This document shows positions 43,263-51,602 of a stretch of DNA of 64,000 bases, one piece after another. The stretch covers positions 1,001,710 through 1,065,709 of the forward strand of contig NZ_JTJC03000001.1 of NCBI RefSeq assembly GCF_000817735.3. The letters are read 5' to 3'. The notes beneath the pieces were generated by a model that ran no database searches, was not told the DNA's origin, and saw only the letters and a list, made by a program, of their open reading frames with translations. The DNA is from Scytonema millei VB511283 (GTDB lineage: Bacteria; Cyanobacteriota; Cyanobacteriia; Cyanobacteriales; Chroococcidiopsidaceae). Made by a program: the position numbers and the translations under genes. The stretch's first letter is position 1; every line of letters starts with the position of its first letter.

Positions 43263-43334
43263 ATGTCGGAGCAAAACCTTCCGTTTTGTCTACTAGATGA
43301 AAGCCAACTTAAAAGACTGTTGATTTTTCATTAG
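43263..43334 (+). CDS. Possible 23-aa ORF
   Basis: AAGGA 6 bases before an ATG; the peptide is MSEQNLPFCLLDESQLKRLL plus IFH. The stop codon lies in the first arm of a hairpin repeat. There is no homology that I recognise, and chance is a serious alternative. Confidence 0.25.
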   Translation: MSEQNLPFCLLDESQLKRLLIFH

Positions 43335-43385
43335 TCCGCGTAGGCGGACTTTGTTTGTATAGCCTCAGAATAGAATTCTGAGGGC
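43333..43385. repeat. Double-hairpin repeat with terminator potential
   Basis: The first hairpin is AGTCCGC-gtag-GCGGACT (43333-43350) followed by TTGTTTGT, which could terminate + strand transcripts leaving IS copy 2. The second is CCTCAGAA-tagaa-TTCTGAGG (43364-43384). The paired arrangement looks like a dispersed repeat rather than a single-use terminator. Confidence 0.6.
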
Positions 43386-43411
43386 ATGGTGCTAAAGCTC
43401 AATCCCAGAAG

Positions 43412-44623
43412 TCAAGACAACGAGGGTGAATATTCTACAGATGAATATTTAATGCCTGCTTGTTTAAACCTGCGTAAGGCTTCGCCCAAGCGATCGCATT
43501 CTAAAATTAAACTAATCCGCACGTATCCTTCTCCCCCGACACCGAAAGCATTTCCAGGGGTGACAACAACTCCAGTTTGCTGTAATACTGATAAAGCAAA
43601 ATCTGTAGAACCCATCCCAGGGGGACAGGGAATCCACAGATACATTGTCGCTTTAGTTTTGGGAATATTCCAACCGAGTTCGGCTAATCCTTGAATTAGA
43701 AAATCGCGGCGGCGAAGATAGCGTTCTTGGACTTGATGTAAATATTCATCTGGAAGTTGCAAAGCTGTCTCTGCGGCTGTTTGCAACGCGGCAAAAATGC
43801 CATAATCTAAGTTGGTTTTTAACGTCCGCAAACCTTGAATAATTTGGCTATTTCCTACCACAAATCCCACGCGCCAACCTGCCATATTGTAGGTTTTAGA
43901 CATGGTGTGAAATTCTACGCCAATATCTTTTGCCCCTGGTATTTCTAATAAGCTGGTAGGTTGATAACCATCAAAAGCTAATTCGGCATAACACAAGTCA
44001 TGCACTAATAAAATCTCGTATTTACGGGCAAAGGCAACAATTTCTTCAAAAAATTCGCGAGGAGCTGTGGCAGCGGTGGGGTTGCTGGGATAGTTAAAAT
44101 AGAGAATTTTAGCTTTTTCGGCTACGGCATCGGGAATTGTAGAGAGATCGATCAACCAGTCATGTTCTGGTTTGAGAATGAGGCTGTAAATTTCTCCACC
44201 AGCAATAACGGGACCGCGAAAATGGACGGGATAGGAGGGTGAAGGAACTAATACGACATCGCCAGGGTTAATATAGGCGATCGCCAAGTGTCCTAATCCT
44301 TCTTTAGAACCGAGTAGCGGTAAGGCTTCACTATCAGGATCGAGATTCACACCATAGCGACGATGATACCAATTTGTAATTGCCCGTCGAAAACTTGCCG
44401 TACCTTCAAACGGGGGATAGCCGTGGTTGGCAGGGTTTTTTAATGCGGCGATCGCCGCATCGATCACAGGTTGAGGTGCTGCGCCGTCTGGGTTTCCCAT
44501 CCCCAGATCGATTAAATCTATCCCCTGTTCTCTAGCCTTGGCTTTTAATTCATCTAACCGAGCAAATACATACTGTGGTAACGCCCGCACGCGATCCGCC
44601 GGACTAATCCAATCCAAGCTCAT
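43412..44623 (-). CDS. Class I/II PLP aminotransferase (AlaT/DapL-like group)
   Basis: 403 residues. The fold-type I pattern is clear: LIDLGMGNPDG, LLGSKEGLGHLA, FNYPSNPTAATA with the PLP-ring Asn, VHDLCYAELAFDG with the Asp/Tyr pair, SKTYNMAGWRVGF with the Schiff-base Lys (about 237), and YVRISLI with the carboxylate-binding Arg. It moves an amino group between an amino acid and a 2-oxo acid. The sequence is closest in style to cyanobacterial aspartate/alanine or LL-diaminopimelate aminotransferases; the substrate is not fixed. Its ATG overlaps the stop of the upstream dehydrogenase (ATGA), so the two are translationally coupled. Confidence 0.85.
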   Translation of the reverse strand: MSLDWISPADRVRALPQYVFARLDELKAKAREQGIDLIDLGMGNPDGAAPQPVIDAAIAALKNPANHGYPPFEGTASFRRAITNWYHRRYGVNLDPDSEALPLLGSKEGLGHLAIAYINPGDVVLVPSPSYPVHFRGPVIAGGEIYSLILKPEHDWLIDLSTIPDAVAEKAKILYFNYPSNPTAATAPREFFEEIVAFARKYEILLVHDLCYAELAFDGYQPTSLLEIPGAKDIGVEFHTMSKTYNMAGWRVGFVVGNSQIIQGLRTLKTNLDYGIFAALQTAAETALQLPDEYLHQVQERYLRRRDFLIQGLAELGWNIPKTKATMYLWIPCPPGMGSTDFALSVLQQTGVVVTPGNAFGVGGEGYVRISLILECDRLGEALRRFKQAGIKYSSVEYSPSLS

Positions 44624-45756
44624 TGAGCTACCTCTTCGTTGACGAGATTTGTAGTGATGGGGTTGATACTACTGTTAGCTGGAGCTGTGGTAGAAACCAT
44701 CGCCGCCATCAATTGTTCTGTAACAACTTTAAAGGGTAGCCGATGAATGTCAGATTTGGGATTTAAAGCGATTTCTGCTGCTTGTTTGAGTTGGGTAATC
44801 GTAATATCTTCCAGCCCCAAGTCTGCAAGAGTTTGGGGTAGTCCGATTTCGGTATAAAACTTAATTAACTGTTGTCGTGCGGTGGCTGCGAGTTGGTTGC
44901 CCTGCACCATTTCTTCTAAGCGCAACTGGACTAAGATGCCGTAACTAACTTTTTCGCCGTGGATGCTGCTGTGAATCGGCAGGTGAGTTAAGCCATTGTG
45001 GACGGCATGAGCGGCTACAGTACGACATTGAGCGCCCCCTAAGCCACCAATGACTCCTGCGAGTAAGACTGTAGCATCAACAACTTCCCGCCAAACTTCG
45101 CTACCTGGTGCTTGTAAAGCAGCAGCGGATTTTTGAAATAAAATATCGCGCAGTACCCTAGCTTGTTGCACGGCAGCAATAATTAAAGTTTGCTCCGAGT
45201 GTCCGCTACTCACAGAAGCTTCGTACCACTTGGCGATCGCATCTCCAATTCCTGCAACTAAGGTATGTCTGGGAGCAGTTTGCACCAAATCGTAATCTAG
45301 GATGAGTAAATTAGGGCAATTCGGCAGGTTTACGTCATATAAAAACGCTCCGTCTTCCGAATAGACGTTAGAAAGAGCCGTCCAAGCCGCACAGGTAGCC
45401 GCCGAAGTCGGAATCGTGACAATAGGTAACTCACCGCACTGATACGCCAACAATTTCGCCGCATCTAACGCTTTACCACCACCAACACCAATAATCAGAT
45501 CGGCTTTGTGTGCTGCTACCGCTTGCTTTAACGCCGCTAAACTCGCCTCGCTGCAATCTCTACCGTAGCTTGCTTGAGTAAATTTTAATTTTTGCTCTGA
45601 CAATACGGCTTGTAACCGAGGTTGGACGGCAACAAGAGAGCGATCGCCACCTACAATTAAGGGACGATGACCTAAACGCGCGATCGCGCTTCCGGCTGTT
45701 TCTAAAGCTTGCGGGGCGCGGATTACCTGTGCTGGAGCTACGGACAGACAAAGCAT
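44620..45756 (-). CDS. Iron-containing alcohol/glycerol dehydrogenase family protein
   Basis: 378 residues. The dinucleotide motif LIIGVGGGKALDAAKLLA, the IPTSAATCAAWTALSNVYSEDG block and the metal-ligand region (GIGDAIAKWYEA, later HAVHNGLTHLP with a metal-binding His) place it in the Fe-ADH/glycerol dehydrogenase family. Such enzymes oxidise a polyol with NAD(P) and Zn or Fe. It shares an ATGA overlap with the aminotransferase, so the two probably act in one pathway. The true substrate is unknown. A repeat-rich 130-bp gap lies upstream. Confidence 0.8.
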   Translation of the reverse strand: MLCLSVAPAQVIRAPQALETAGSAIARLGHRPLIVGGDRSLVAVQPRLQAVLSEQKLKFTQASYGRDCSEASLAALKQAVAAHKADLIIGVGGGKALDAAKLLAYQCGELPIVTIPTSAATCAAWTALSNVYSEDGAFLYDVNLPNCPNLLILDYDLVQTAPRHTLVAGIGDAIAKWYEASVSSGHSEQTLIIAAVQQARVLRDILFQKSAAALQAPGSEVWREVVDATVLLAGVIGGLGGAQCRTVAAHAVHNGLTHLPIHSSIHGEKVSYGILVQLRLEEMVQGNQLAATARQQLIKFYTEIGLPQTLADLGLEDITITQLKQAAEIALNPKSDIHRLPFKVVTEQLMAAMVSTTAPANSSINPITTNLVNEEVAQ

Positions 45757-45889
45757 CTTACTAGTATTTGGTGATTGAATATATAGTATAAGCGAGCGAT
45801 TGTTGTTGGTTGACGGTAGACGCTACGCTACACTGCGTGAAGACAGCTGACGGTTGACGGCTAACTGATAACTGGTTACTGATAACTGT

Positions 45890-46411
45890 TCACTGGTCAC
45901 TGGTCACTGGTAACTGTTTTAAGCTTTCGGGATCGATCTTAATTTCCATTGCATTGTCAGTGCGGCTGGAGAGCGATCGCTCGATTTGTCCCAAGTAGAG
46001 GGGTTTGGTAACTCCTGGTTCTGGATGCAGATTTGTCCTGACTCTAATCGTCAGTTTATCGTCCTGTCTGCCTAAGCGACCGTAGGAGAATAAATCGCTG
46101 GCGGCTTGTTGCATTGTTGCTTCTAGCGCTTGGCTATCAATGGTAGGCGGTACGGCAATTACAGTTTGCGTCCCGCCGTTGTCGAAGACTAAAGAGTAGC
46201 GGACTGCGCCTGGAATGAGCGTGCGGGTAAATGGTACTAAGCCAAGGGCAAACAATCCACCCGTGAGTACGCCTAAAAAGCCAGTAATCCCGACGAGGCG
46301 AAATCGAATTCCCCATTTAAGCAGAAAACCCAGGACGGTTATCGCCGCCAAAGCTAGGGTGGTTATTCCTACCCACCCAGAAGCGTTGAGAAAATCAGTT
46401 GTAGTTGGCAT
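45890..46411 (-). CDS. ycf51: Ycf51 family protein (DUF2518)
   Basis: 173 residues with two N-terminal membrane segments (about 12-30 and 38-60), containing FLLKWGIRFRLVGITGFLGVLTGGLFALGLVPFTRT across the loop. A soluble C-terminal domain (VRYSLVFDNGGTQTVIAVPP, LTIRVRTNLHPEPGVTKPLYLGQ) follows. This is the pattern of the plastid/cyanobacterial Ycf51 family of unknown function. It is 24 bases after sufU and likely the end of the dnaK-to-ycf51 run. Confidence 0.85.
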   Translation of the reverse strand: MPTTTDFLNASGWVGITTLALAAITVLGFLLKWGIRFRLVGITGFLGVLTGGLFALGLVPFTRTLIPGAVRYSLVFDNGGTQTVIAVPPTIDSQALEATMQQAASDLFSYGRLGRQDDKLTIRVRTNLHPEPGVTKPLYLGQIERSLSSRTDNAMEIKIDPESLKQLPVTSDQ

Positions 46412-46435
46412 TGTGAAATCAAATTGTGAGATTGA

Positions 46436-46912
46436 TTACTCGTTTTCGTTACTGATAAATCCTTCAGGCACTTGCTCGTTGGTTGATTCCAAGGCTGCTT
46501 TGAGGGTATGCCAGGTGAGATTAGCACATTTGATCCGCACGGGAAACTGAGCGACTCCTGCCATCACGTTGAGTTTGCGCTGTTCTTTGGGAAACTCGTC
46601 TTCCCCTTTCATCATCCGTTGGAAGCGCTGCACCATCTCTAATGCGACGCTGACAGGCTTACCGCGCAAAACATCTGCCATTAAGTCAGCCGATGCCATC
46701 GCGATCGCGCAACCTTCACCATCAAATTTTACATCTGCGATCGTATCGCCCGCTTCATTCAGTTGCACCGTTAATTCAATCGTATCCCCACAAGAAGGAT
46801 TATGTCCCCGTTGATACCGATGCACGGGATCGGTTTTTCCTTTGTGGCGAGGTTTTTTATAGTGTTCTAAAATTACCTGCTGGTACAGGTCGCGGACATT
46901 ACCCAAAGTCAT
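46436..46912 (-). CDS. sufU: SUF system NifU/IscU-like Fe-S scaffold
   Basis: 158 residues. Three conserved cysteines are visible: Cys41 in HNPSCGDTIEL, Cys68 in DGEGCAIAMAS and Cys129 in RIKCANLTW. The conserved Asp (GD) after the first Cys is present. The ~20-residue insertion typical of SufU rather than IscU lies between the second and third cysteines (MMKGEDEFPKEQ). It assembles or shuttles sulfur for Fe-S clusters in the cytoplasm. It sits 20 bases downstream of acpH. Confidence 0.88.
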   Translation of the reverse strand: MTLGNVRDLYQQVILEHYKKPRHKGKTDPVHRYQRGHNPSCGDTIELTVQLNEAGDTIADVKFDGEGCAIAMASADLMADVLRGKPVSVALEMVQRFQRMMKGEDEFPKEQRKLNVMAGVAQFPVRIKCANLTWHTLKAALESTNEQVPEGFISNENE

Positions 46913-46932
46913 AACTGCATTTGCGATCGGGT

Positions 46933-47550
46933 TTATTTACCTACTTCCATCCTATCAGGGTATTTCAGGTGCGATCGGGTCGTTTTGACGTACTCTACCA
47001 ATTCGGGAAAAAAGGATTGAAAACTGCGATCCAATTCCTGATAATGAGCTGTTAATTCTTCAATACCACTAGCTAAAATCTCTCTTTGCCTGTTGACGCG
47101 ATGAGCCATTCGGTTGAGCGTCACCTCAATTCCACTAATATATTGATATTTACTTAACCAATCTTGTTGAATCATTTGTGGTAATGCACATTTGAGACGA
47201 TCGGGTAAAGTTGATTGATGTTGTGATAGTATCGCATATACTTTTTGGCTAAAATCATCGAGCGTTATCGAACTATAATTCTGCCAATCTCTAGCTAAAA
47301 AATGGTCGTAGAATACATCTATCAAAATACCTGCAAATCTTCTTCTCGCTACAGAAATTAGTTGTTTAGATTCTTTTACTATTGGGTGCGAATCTGTATA
47401 GGCATCGACTTTCCGATGCAATTCTATTCCTTGCTGAATTGCGATCGAATATCGTTCTTTGCTTACCCCTTGAAGAAAATCACCTAAAAGATTACCTATA
47501 ATCGATTCTGGGCGATCGTCAGCTAAAAATAGGTGCGCCAAATAATTCAT
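46933..47550 (-). CDS. acpH: ACP phosphodiesterase-like protein (AcpH, DUF479)
   Basis: 205 residues starting MNYLAHLFLADDRPESIIGNLLGDFLQG. It has a helical HD-like fold with GIELHRKVDAYTDSHP and LIDVFYDHFLARDW, all hallmark blocks of the AcpH family. The family removes phosphopantetheine from holo-ACP, although activity in cyanobacteria is uncertain. Its ATG overlaps the HNH gene stop by four bases (ATGA). Confidence 0.85.
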   Translation of the reverse strand: MNYLAHLFLADDRPESIIGNLLGDFLQGVSKERYSIAIQQGIELHRKVDAYTDSHPIVKESKQLISVARRRFAGILIDVFYDHFLARDWQNYSSITLDDFSQKVYAILSQHQSTLPDRLKCALPQMIQQDWLSKYQYISGIEVTLNRMAHRVNRQREILASGIEELTAHYQELDRSFQSFFPELVEYVKTTRSHLKYPDRMEVGK

Positions 47551-47846
47551 TTCTCAGCTTGTCTCTGCTTGACGACTTGCTCGATTTTGTCTTGGATAGC
47601 TTGACTTGCGGGGCTAATTTCTACAGCCGGAATTTGCCACAATTTAGTAATTAACCATTCAGGAACCGGACTAATTACCATATGACATTTACCACATAGG
47701 GTAATTAAATTTGCCAGATCGTTTGTTCCGCCTTGACTTCTCGGCAGAATATGGTGTACTTGTCCGCTATGTTCTTTCCCGCAAACTTGACATATACGGT
47801 TGTCTCGCCGCAATACTTCTTGTCTAATTTTTTGCCATTCTGACAT
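47547..47846 (-). CDS. HNH endonuclease domain protein
   Basis: 99 residues. Two zinc-binding CxxC pairs (CQVCG, CGKCH) frame the HNH core HHILPRSQGGTNDLANLITLC. It is a single-domain, McrA-like small nuclease fold. Such proteins are found in phages, restriction systems and as housekeeping nucleases, and nothing here indicates a defence island. It overlaps acpH and follows the dnaJ-like gene by 22 bases. Confidence 0.85.
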   Translation of the reverse strand: MSEWQKIRQEVLRRDNRICQVCGKEHSGQVHHILPRSQGGTNDLANLITLCGKCHMVISPVPEWLITKLWQIPAVEISPASQAIQDKIEQVVKQRQAEK

Positions 47847-47868
47847 ACATTACATATATTTCTTATCT

Positions 47869-48858
47869 CTAAATCGGTAAGTCAGCGCGGGGATTGAAGG
47901 TTTCAATTTGACGAATCTTCTCGTATAAATCTCGTTCTTCAGGACTAATATTTCTGGGAACGACGATTTGAATCTCAACAATTTGATCGCCTCTTTCACC
48001 ATCAGCGTCGGGATAACCTTTCTTTGCCAGTCGCAATCTTTGCCCAGTGCGCACGCCTGGAGGTAAATTCATTTGTACCAAACCATCTAAAGTTGGTACT
48101 TCTACCGCACCCCCTAAAATTGCCTCGACAGGAGTAATTGGTAACTGAATCGCAATATCGTTACCTTCTAACTTGAAATACGGATGAGGGGGAACGGTGA
48201 TTTTCAAATAAAGATCGCCGCCGCCAATTCCTTGTTCTCGCAGGCGAACGATCTGTCCGGTATACATTCCAGGTGGCATGTTGACTTCTAGCGATCGCCC
48301 GTCTTCTTGGAGGCGAACGCGCTCTAGCCCGCCTTCATATGCCCGTTCTAAGGGTATAGTTAACTTAGCCTCAATATCGCGCCGCGTAGTACGGGCATTA
48401 ACTGTATAAGCTGCTTTAGTCGTCCCAGGACGAAACGGATCGCGGGGTGCTGTTGTCACTGGTTCGTCATCGGCTGTTGCAGTCCTGGCTTGTTTGCGCC
48501 GTCCCAAGACTTGATCGACAAAATTATTAAAGTCGGGAAATGCGCCATAATCGACTTTATTGCCATTACCGCGACTATCGCCAGTCTTAGCGCGGGAAGT
48601 TTGCTTGCTCCAGAAACCAGGCTGATTCCAATACTTAGTATATTGGTCGTATTCTGCCCGTCGAGTTGGGTCAGAAAGGACTTCGTAAGCTTCGCCAATT
48701 GCCTTAAATTTTTCCTCTGCCTCTTTATTTCCTGGGTTTAAGTCAGGATGATATTGTCTGGCTAAGCGCCGGAAAACCTTTTTAATCTCCTCGTTGCTTG
48801 TCTCTCTGGAGACTCCCAACACTTCATAGTAATCGCGAAAGTTACGCAAATCTTGCAT
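47869..48858 (-). CDS. DnaJ-like (class B, CbpA-type) co-chaperone
   Basis: 329 residues. The J-domain occupies about 8-72 with HPD at 37-39. A ~90-residue charged linker follows with no CxxCxGxG zinc repeats. Residues about 160-320 contain two beta-sandwich client-binding domains ([42 protein letters not shown]). It stimulates Hsp70 ATPase activity. It lies downstream of the dnaK gene and is the obvious partner. The linker carries little of the usual Gly/Phe region. Confidence 0.9.
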   Translation of the reverse strand: MQDLRNFRDYYEVLGVSRETSNEEIKKVFRRLARQYHPDLNPGNKEAEEKFKAIGEAYEVLSDPTRRAEYDQYTKYWNQPGFWSKQTSRAKTGDSRGNGNKVDYGAFPDFNNFVDQVLGRRKQARTATADDEPVTTAPRDPFRPGTTKAAYTVNARTTRRDIEAKLTIPLERAYEGGLERVRLQEDGRSLEVNMPPGMYTGQIVRLREQGIGGGDLYLKITVPPHPYFKLEGNDIAIQLPITPVEAILGGAVEVPTLDGLVQMNLPPGVRTGQRLRLAKKGYPDADGERGDQIVEIQIVVPRNISPEERDLYEKIRQIETFNPRADLPI

Positions 48859-49027
48859 AGTTTAGCTATCCGCTTGCAGCTTTTGGCTGTTAGCTTTTAT
48901 AAGTTACCGTTTAACGTTTTCTTGTTTAGTTCTAGCAATCAACGTGCCAATTTAGCTAAAAGAGAGTGGTGCGTGGTTAGTTGTGTCTCCTATCTTCTGA
49001 TAACTGATAACTGATAACTGTTAACTG

Positions 49028-51082
49028 TTATAGCCAATCATCGTCATCATCCCAATTGTCTCGGTATGTGGGACGCTTACGACTGCTGGGCTTATCTCCG
49101 CCGTAATACGGGGAACGATCGCGGCTATAGTCTTCTCTACCATAGTCGTAGTAGTCGCGATCGCGATCGCGATAGTTGTCTCGGCGGGGTATGTCAAAGT
49201 AATCATCGTCATCACCCGTAAAGATGCGCTTGATTGAGTCAAATAAGCCTTCTTCCTCATCCTCACCATAGTATTCGCGGATCTCGCGTTTTAACTCGTA
49301 GATGGCATCTTGCAGTTCGACAAATAATTGGTCGATGCCGCGATCGTTATTTTCCTCTAAATTTGCCCGCAGTTCGCGGACTAAACTTTCGATCCGCTGG
49401 CGCTGACTCCGCGCAAATTGCATTCCGAAGTCTAACGCGACTTCCTTCAATTGTCGTTCTGCTTCGACTGTCAAAGACTCTGCCCGCGTCCGCTTTTCTA
49501 CTCGTTCTTTGCGCTGGCGGTCGATATCGGCATATTGTTCTGCATCGCGAATTGCCCGTTGAATTTCTCCCTCGCTGAGGGTAGAAGCCCCTTGGACGGT
49601 GATACTTTGTTCTCTACCAGTAGTGCGATCGAGTGCCGTTACCTGTAAAATTCCATTAGCATCGACATCTAGCGACACTTGAATTTGGGGAATTCCCCTC
49701 GGTGCAGGTGGAATCCCCGTTAGCTTGAATCGTCCCAGAGATTTGTTATCAGCTGCCATTTCCCGTTCGCCCTGGACGACGTGAATTTCTACAACAGTTT
49801 GATTGTTTTCGGCAGTAGAAAAGATATCGGAACGACGCACGGGAATTGTCGTGTTGCGCGGGATCAGTTTTTTCATCACGCCGCTGACACTTTCCAATCC
49901 CAGCGATAAAGGCGTGACATCCAATAGCAACACATCTTTCATCTCGCCGCCCAATATGCTGCCTTGAATTGCTGCCCCAACAGCCACAACTTCATCGGGA
50001 TTGACATTTTGATTCGGTTCTCTGCCAATGAGCGCTTCTACAAGTGCTTGTACCATTGGCATTCGCGTCCCTCCACCGACAAGGACAACCTCATCAATAT
50101 CTGCGGGTCGCAGGTTAGCATCCGTCAGCGCCCGTTTGACAGGAACGCGCAACCGTCCTAGCAAGTCAGAACACAAGCCTTCAAATTGAGAACGGGTGAG
50201 TCTTGTTTCTAAGTGCTTGGGACCCTCATCTGTAGCAGCGATGAAGGGGAGGTTGATGTCGGTTACCGTCACGCCAGATAATTCAATTTTTGCCCGTTCT
50301 GCTGCTTCCATCAAGCGCTGTAGAGAGGAGCGATCGCGTCTTAAGTCTACCCCTTCTGTCTCTAAAAATTGCTCTGCTAGCCAATCGACAATCTTTTTGT
50401 CAAAATCGTTACCACCTAGTTGTGTATCTCCACTAGTAGCTTTAACTTCAAATACACCATCGCCTACATCTAAAACTGACACGTCAAACGTACCACCACC
50501 TAAGTCAAATACTAAAATCGTTTGGCTTTCCTGACGGTCTAATCCGTAAGCCAAGGATGCAGCAGTGGGTTCGTTTAAAATCCGCAAGACTTCTAGTCCG
50601 GCAATTCTACCCGCATCCCGCGTGGCTTGGCGTTGGGAGTCGTTGAAATAAGCTGGAACGGTAATGACTGCTTTGGTGACGGGTTCCCCTAAATACTTGC
50701 TGGCATCTTCCACCAACTTTTTTAGCACCATTGCCGAGACTTCTTCGGGAACGAATTCTTTATTCAGTCGCGGGCAGTCGATTTTGATATTACCAGCTTC
50801 GCCTTTGCGAATTGTATAAGCAACCCGCTTCGATTCAGGGCTGAGTTCGTTATAATTGCGACCGATGAAACGCTTAACCGAGTAAAATGTATTTTTGGGG
50901 TTGAGGACAGCTTGTCGTCGCGCCATTTGTCCGACTACAACTTCCCCTTCACGACTGACACTAACCACGGAGGGAGTAGTCCGCATTCCTTCTGCATTGG
51001 CGATCGCCACAGGTTTACCACCCTCCATCACCGCTATGACTGAGTTCGTTGTCCCTAAGTCGATGCCGACTACCTTGCCCAT
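49028..51082 (-). CDS. dnaK: Hsp70 chaperone DnaK with an acidic/Tyr/Arg-rich C-terminal tail (DnaK3-like)
   Basis: 684 residues. The ATPase domain is canonical ([60 protein letters not shown]), followed by the [10 protein letters not shown] substrate domain. The C-terminus lacks the EEVD-like end. Instead the last ~70 residues are low-complexity, rich in Asp, Tyr and Arg ([20 protein letters not shown], then WDDDDDWL). Cyanobacteria carry several DnaKs, and the DnaK3 type has a divergent extended tail and is paired with a DnaJ gene as here. The number is therefore an inference. The upstream 520 bp hold repeats; no CIRCE element was found. Confidence 0.92.
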   Translation of the reverse strand: MGKVVGIDLGTTNSVIAVMEGGKPVAIANAEGMRTTPSVVSVSREGEVVVGQMARRQAVLNPKNTFYSVKRFIGRNYNELSPESKRVAYTIRKGEAGNIKIDCPRLNKEFVPEEVSAMVLKKLVEDASKYLGEPVTKAVITVPAYFNDSQRQATRDAGRIAGLEVLRILNEPTAASLAYGLDRQESQTILVFDLGGGTFDVSVLDVGDGVFEVKATSGDTQLGGNDFDKKIVDWLAEQFLETEGVDLRRDRSSLQRLMEAAERAKIELSGVTVTDINLPFIAATDEGPKHLETRLTRSQFEGLCSDLLGRLRVPVKRALTDANLRPADIDEVVLVGGGTRMPMVQALVEALIGREPNQNVNPDEVVAVGAAIQGSILGGEMKDVLLLDVTPLSLGLESVSGVMKKLIPRNTTIPVRRSDIFSTAENNQTVVEIHVVQGEREMAADNKSLGRFKLTGIPPAPRGIPQIQVSLDVDANGILQVTALDRTTGREQSITVQGASTLSEGEIQRAIRDAEQYADIDRQRKERVEKRTRAESLTVEAERQLKEVALDFGMQFARSQRQRIESLVRELRANLEENNDRGIDQLFVELQDAIYELKREIREYYGEDEEEGLFDSIKRIFTGDDDDYFDIPRRDNYRDRDRDYYDYGREDYSRDRSPYYGGDKPSSRKRPTYRDNWDDDDDWL

Positions 51083-51358
51083 GCGCGATCGTTCTCCTAA
51101 TTTGTCTCAATATAATAATATGTTGAGAACTTTTGCTGGATTTATTGTATCTTGCTGGCAACAGATATAGGAGCTAGGGAGCAGGGAGCAGAGAGCAGGG
51201 AGCAGAGGAGCAGAGGAGCAGAGGAGCAGAGGAGCAGAGGGGCAGAGGGGCAGAGGAGAAATCCAAAATCCAGAATTTCCCTACACCCCACACCCCACAC
51301 CCCACACCCCATTCATCACGCACCACGCACCACTCTTTTCCAACTTCTGACTTCTTCA

Positions 51359-51374
51359 TGACACATTTATGTCA
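51359..51374. promoter_or_regulatory. Operator-like inverted repeat TGACA-N6-TGTCA
   Basis: A perfect 5-bp inverted repeat with a 6-base spacer, upstream of the efflux operon. Half-site and spacing resemble a dimeric regulator site (similar in form, not identical, to CRP-type TGTGA-N6-TCACA). The regulator is unknown. Confidence 0.3.
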
Positions 51375-51499
51375 CATCTGTTGCTTATCCTAGATATTTG
51401 TAGTGTTAGCAATTGATGATTTTTGCCATTGCCAGGTTTTCCCTCTTGAGAGGGAGCCGCTTTGCAACTAGAAAAGTTTAAATAACTTAACAATTATCT

Positions 51500-51538
51500 G
51501 AGTTATGGCTGTAAAAAATTATAGTCTCAGCCATACTC
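51500..51538. promoter_or_regulatory. Dyad element before the efflux operon
   Basis: GAGTTATGGCTG and CAGCCATACTC pair over 11 bases with one bulge around a 16-base A/T-rich centre. It lies 65 bases before the adaptor ATG. It could be an operator around the promoter or a 5' leader hairpin. Confidence 0.35.
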
Positions 51539-51602
51539 AAGTTATAGAAACTAGCTCATATATTTGAATTGCCACGGCAAAAGCAAAAATAAGAATTTTT
51601 TT

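Larger units (their letters stand above)
51083..51602. other. 520-bp divergent intergenic region between dnaK and the efflux operon
   Basis: It holds gggagcagagagcag and gcagaggagcagagg arrays (about 51178-51255) and accccacaccccacacccca repeats (about 51280-51312). A TGACA-n6-TGTCA inverted repeat (51359-51374) and a longer dyad (51500-51538) follow. It must contain the promoters of both divergent units. Confidence 0.6.

Noticed and set aside
44620-45756. The dehydrogenase as 3-dehydroquinate synthase or sn-glycerol-1-phosphate dehydrogenase, which share its fold.
   Set aside because: The VGGGKALDAAK and TSAATCAAWTALSNVY blocks fit the glycerol dehydrogenase branch of Fe-ADH better. The specific substrate is left open.
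47547-47846. The HNH nuclease as part of a defence or homing element.
   Set aside because: It is tightly packed in a housekeeping run (dnaJ, acpH, sufU), with no methyltransferase, intron or phage genes nearby.
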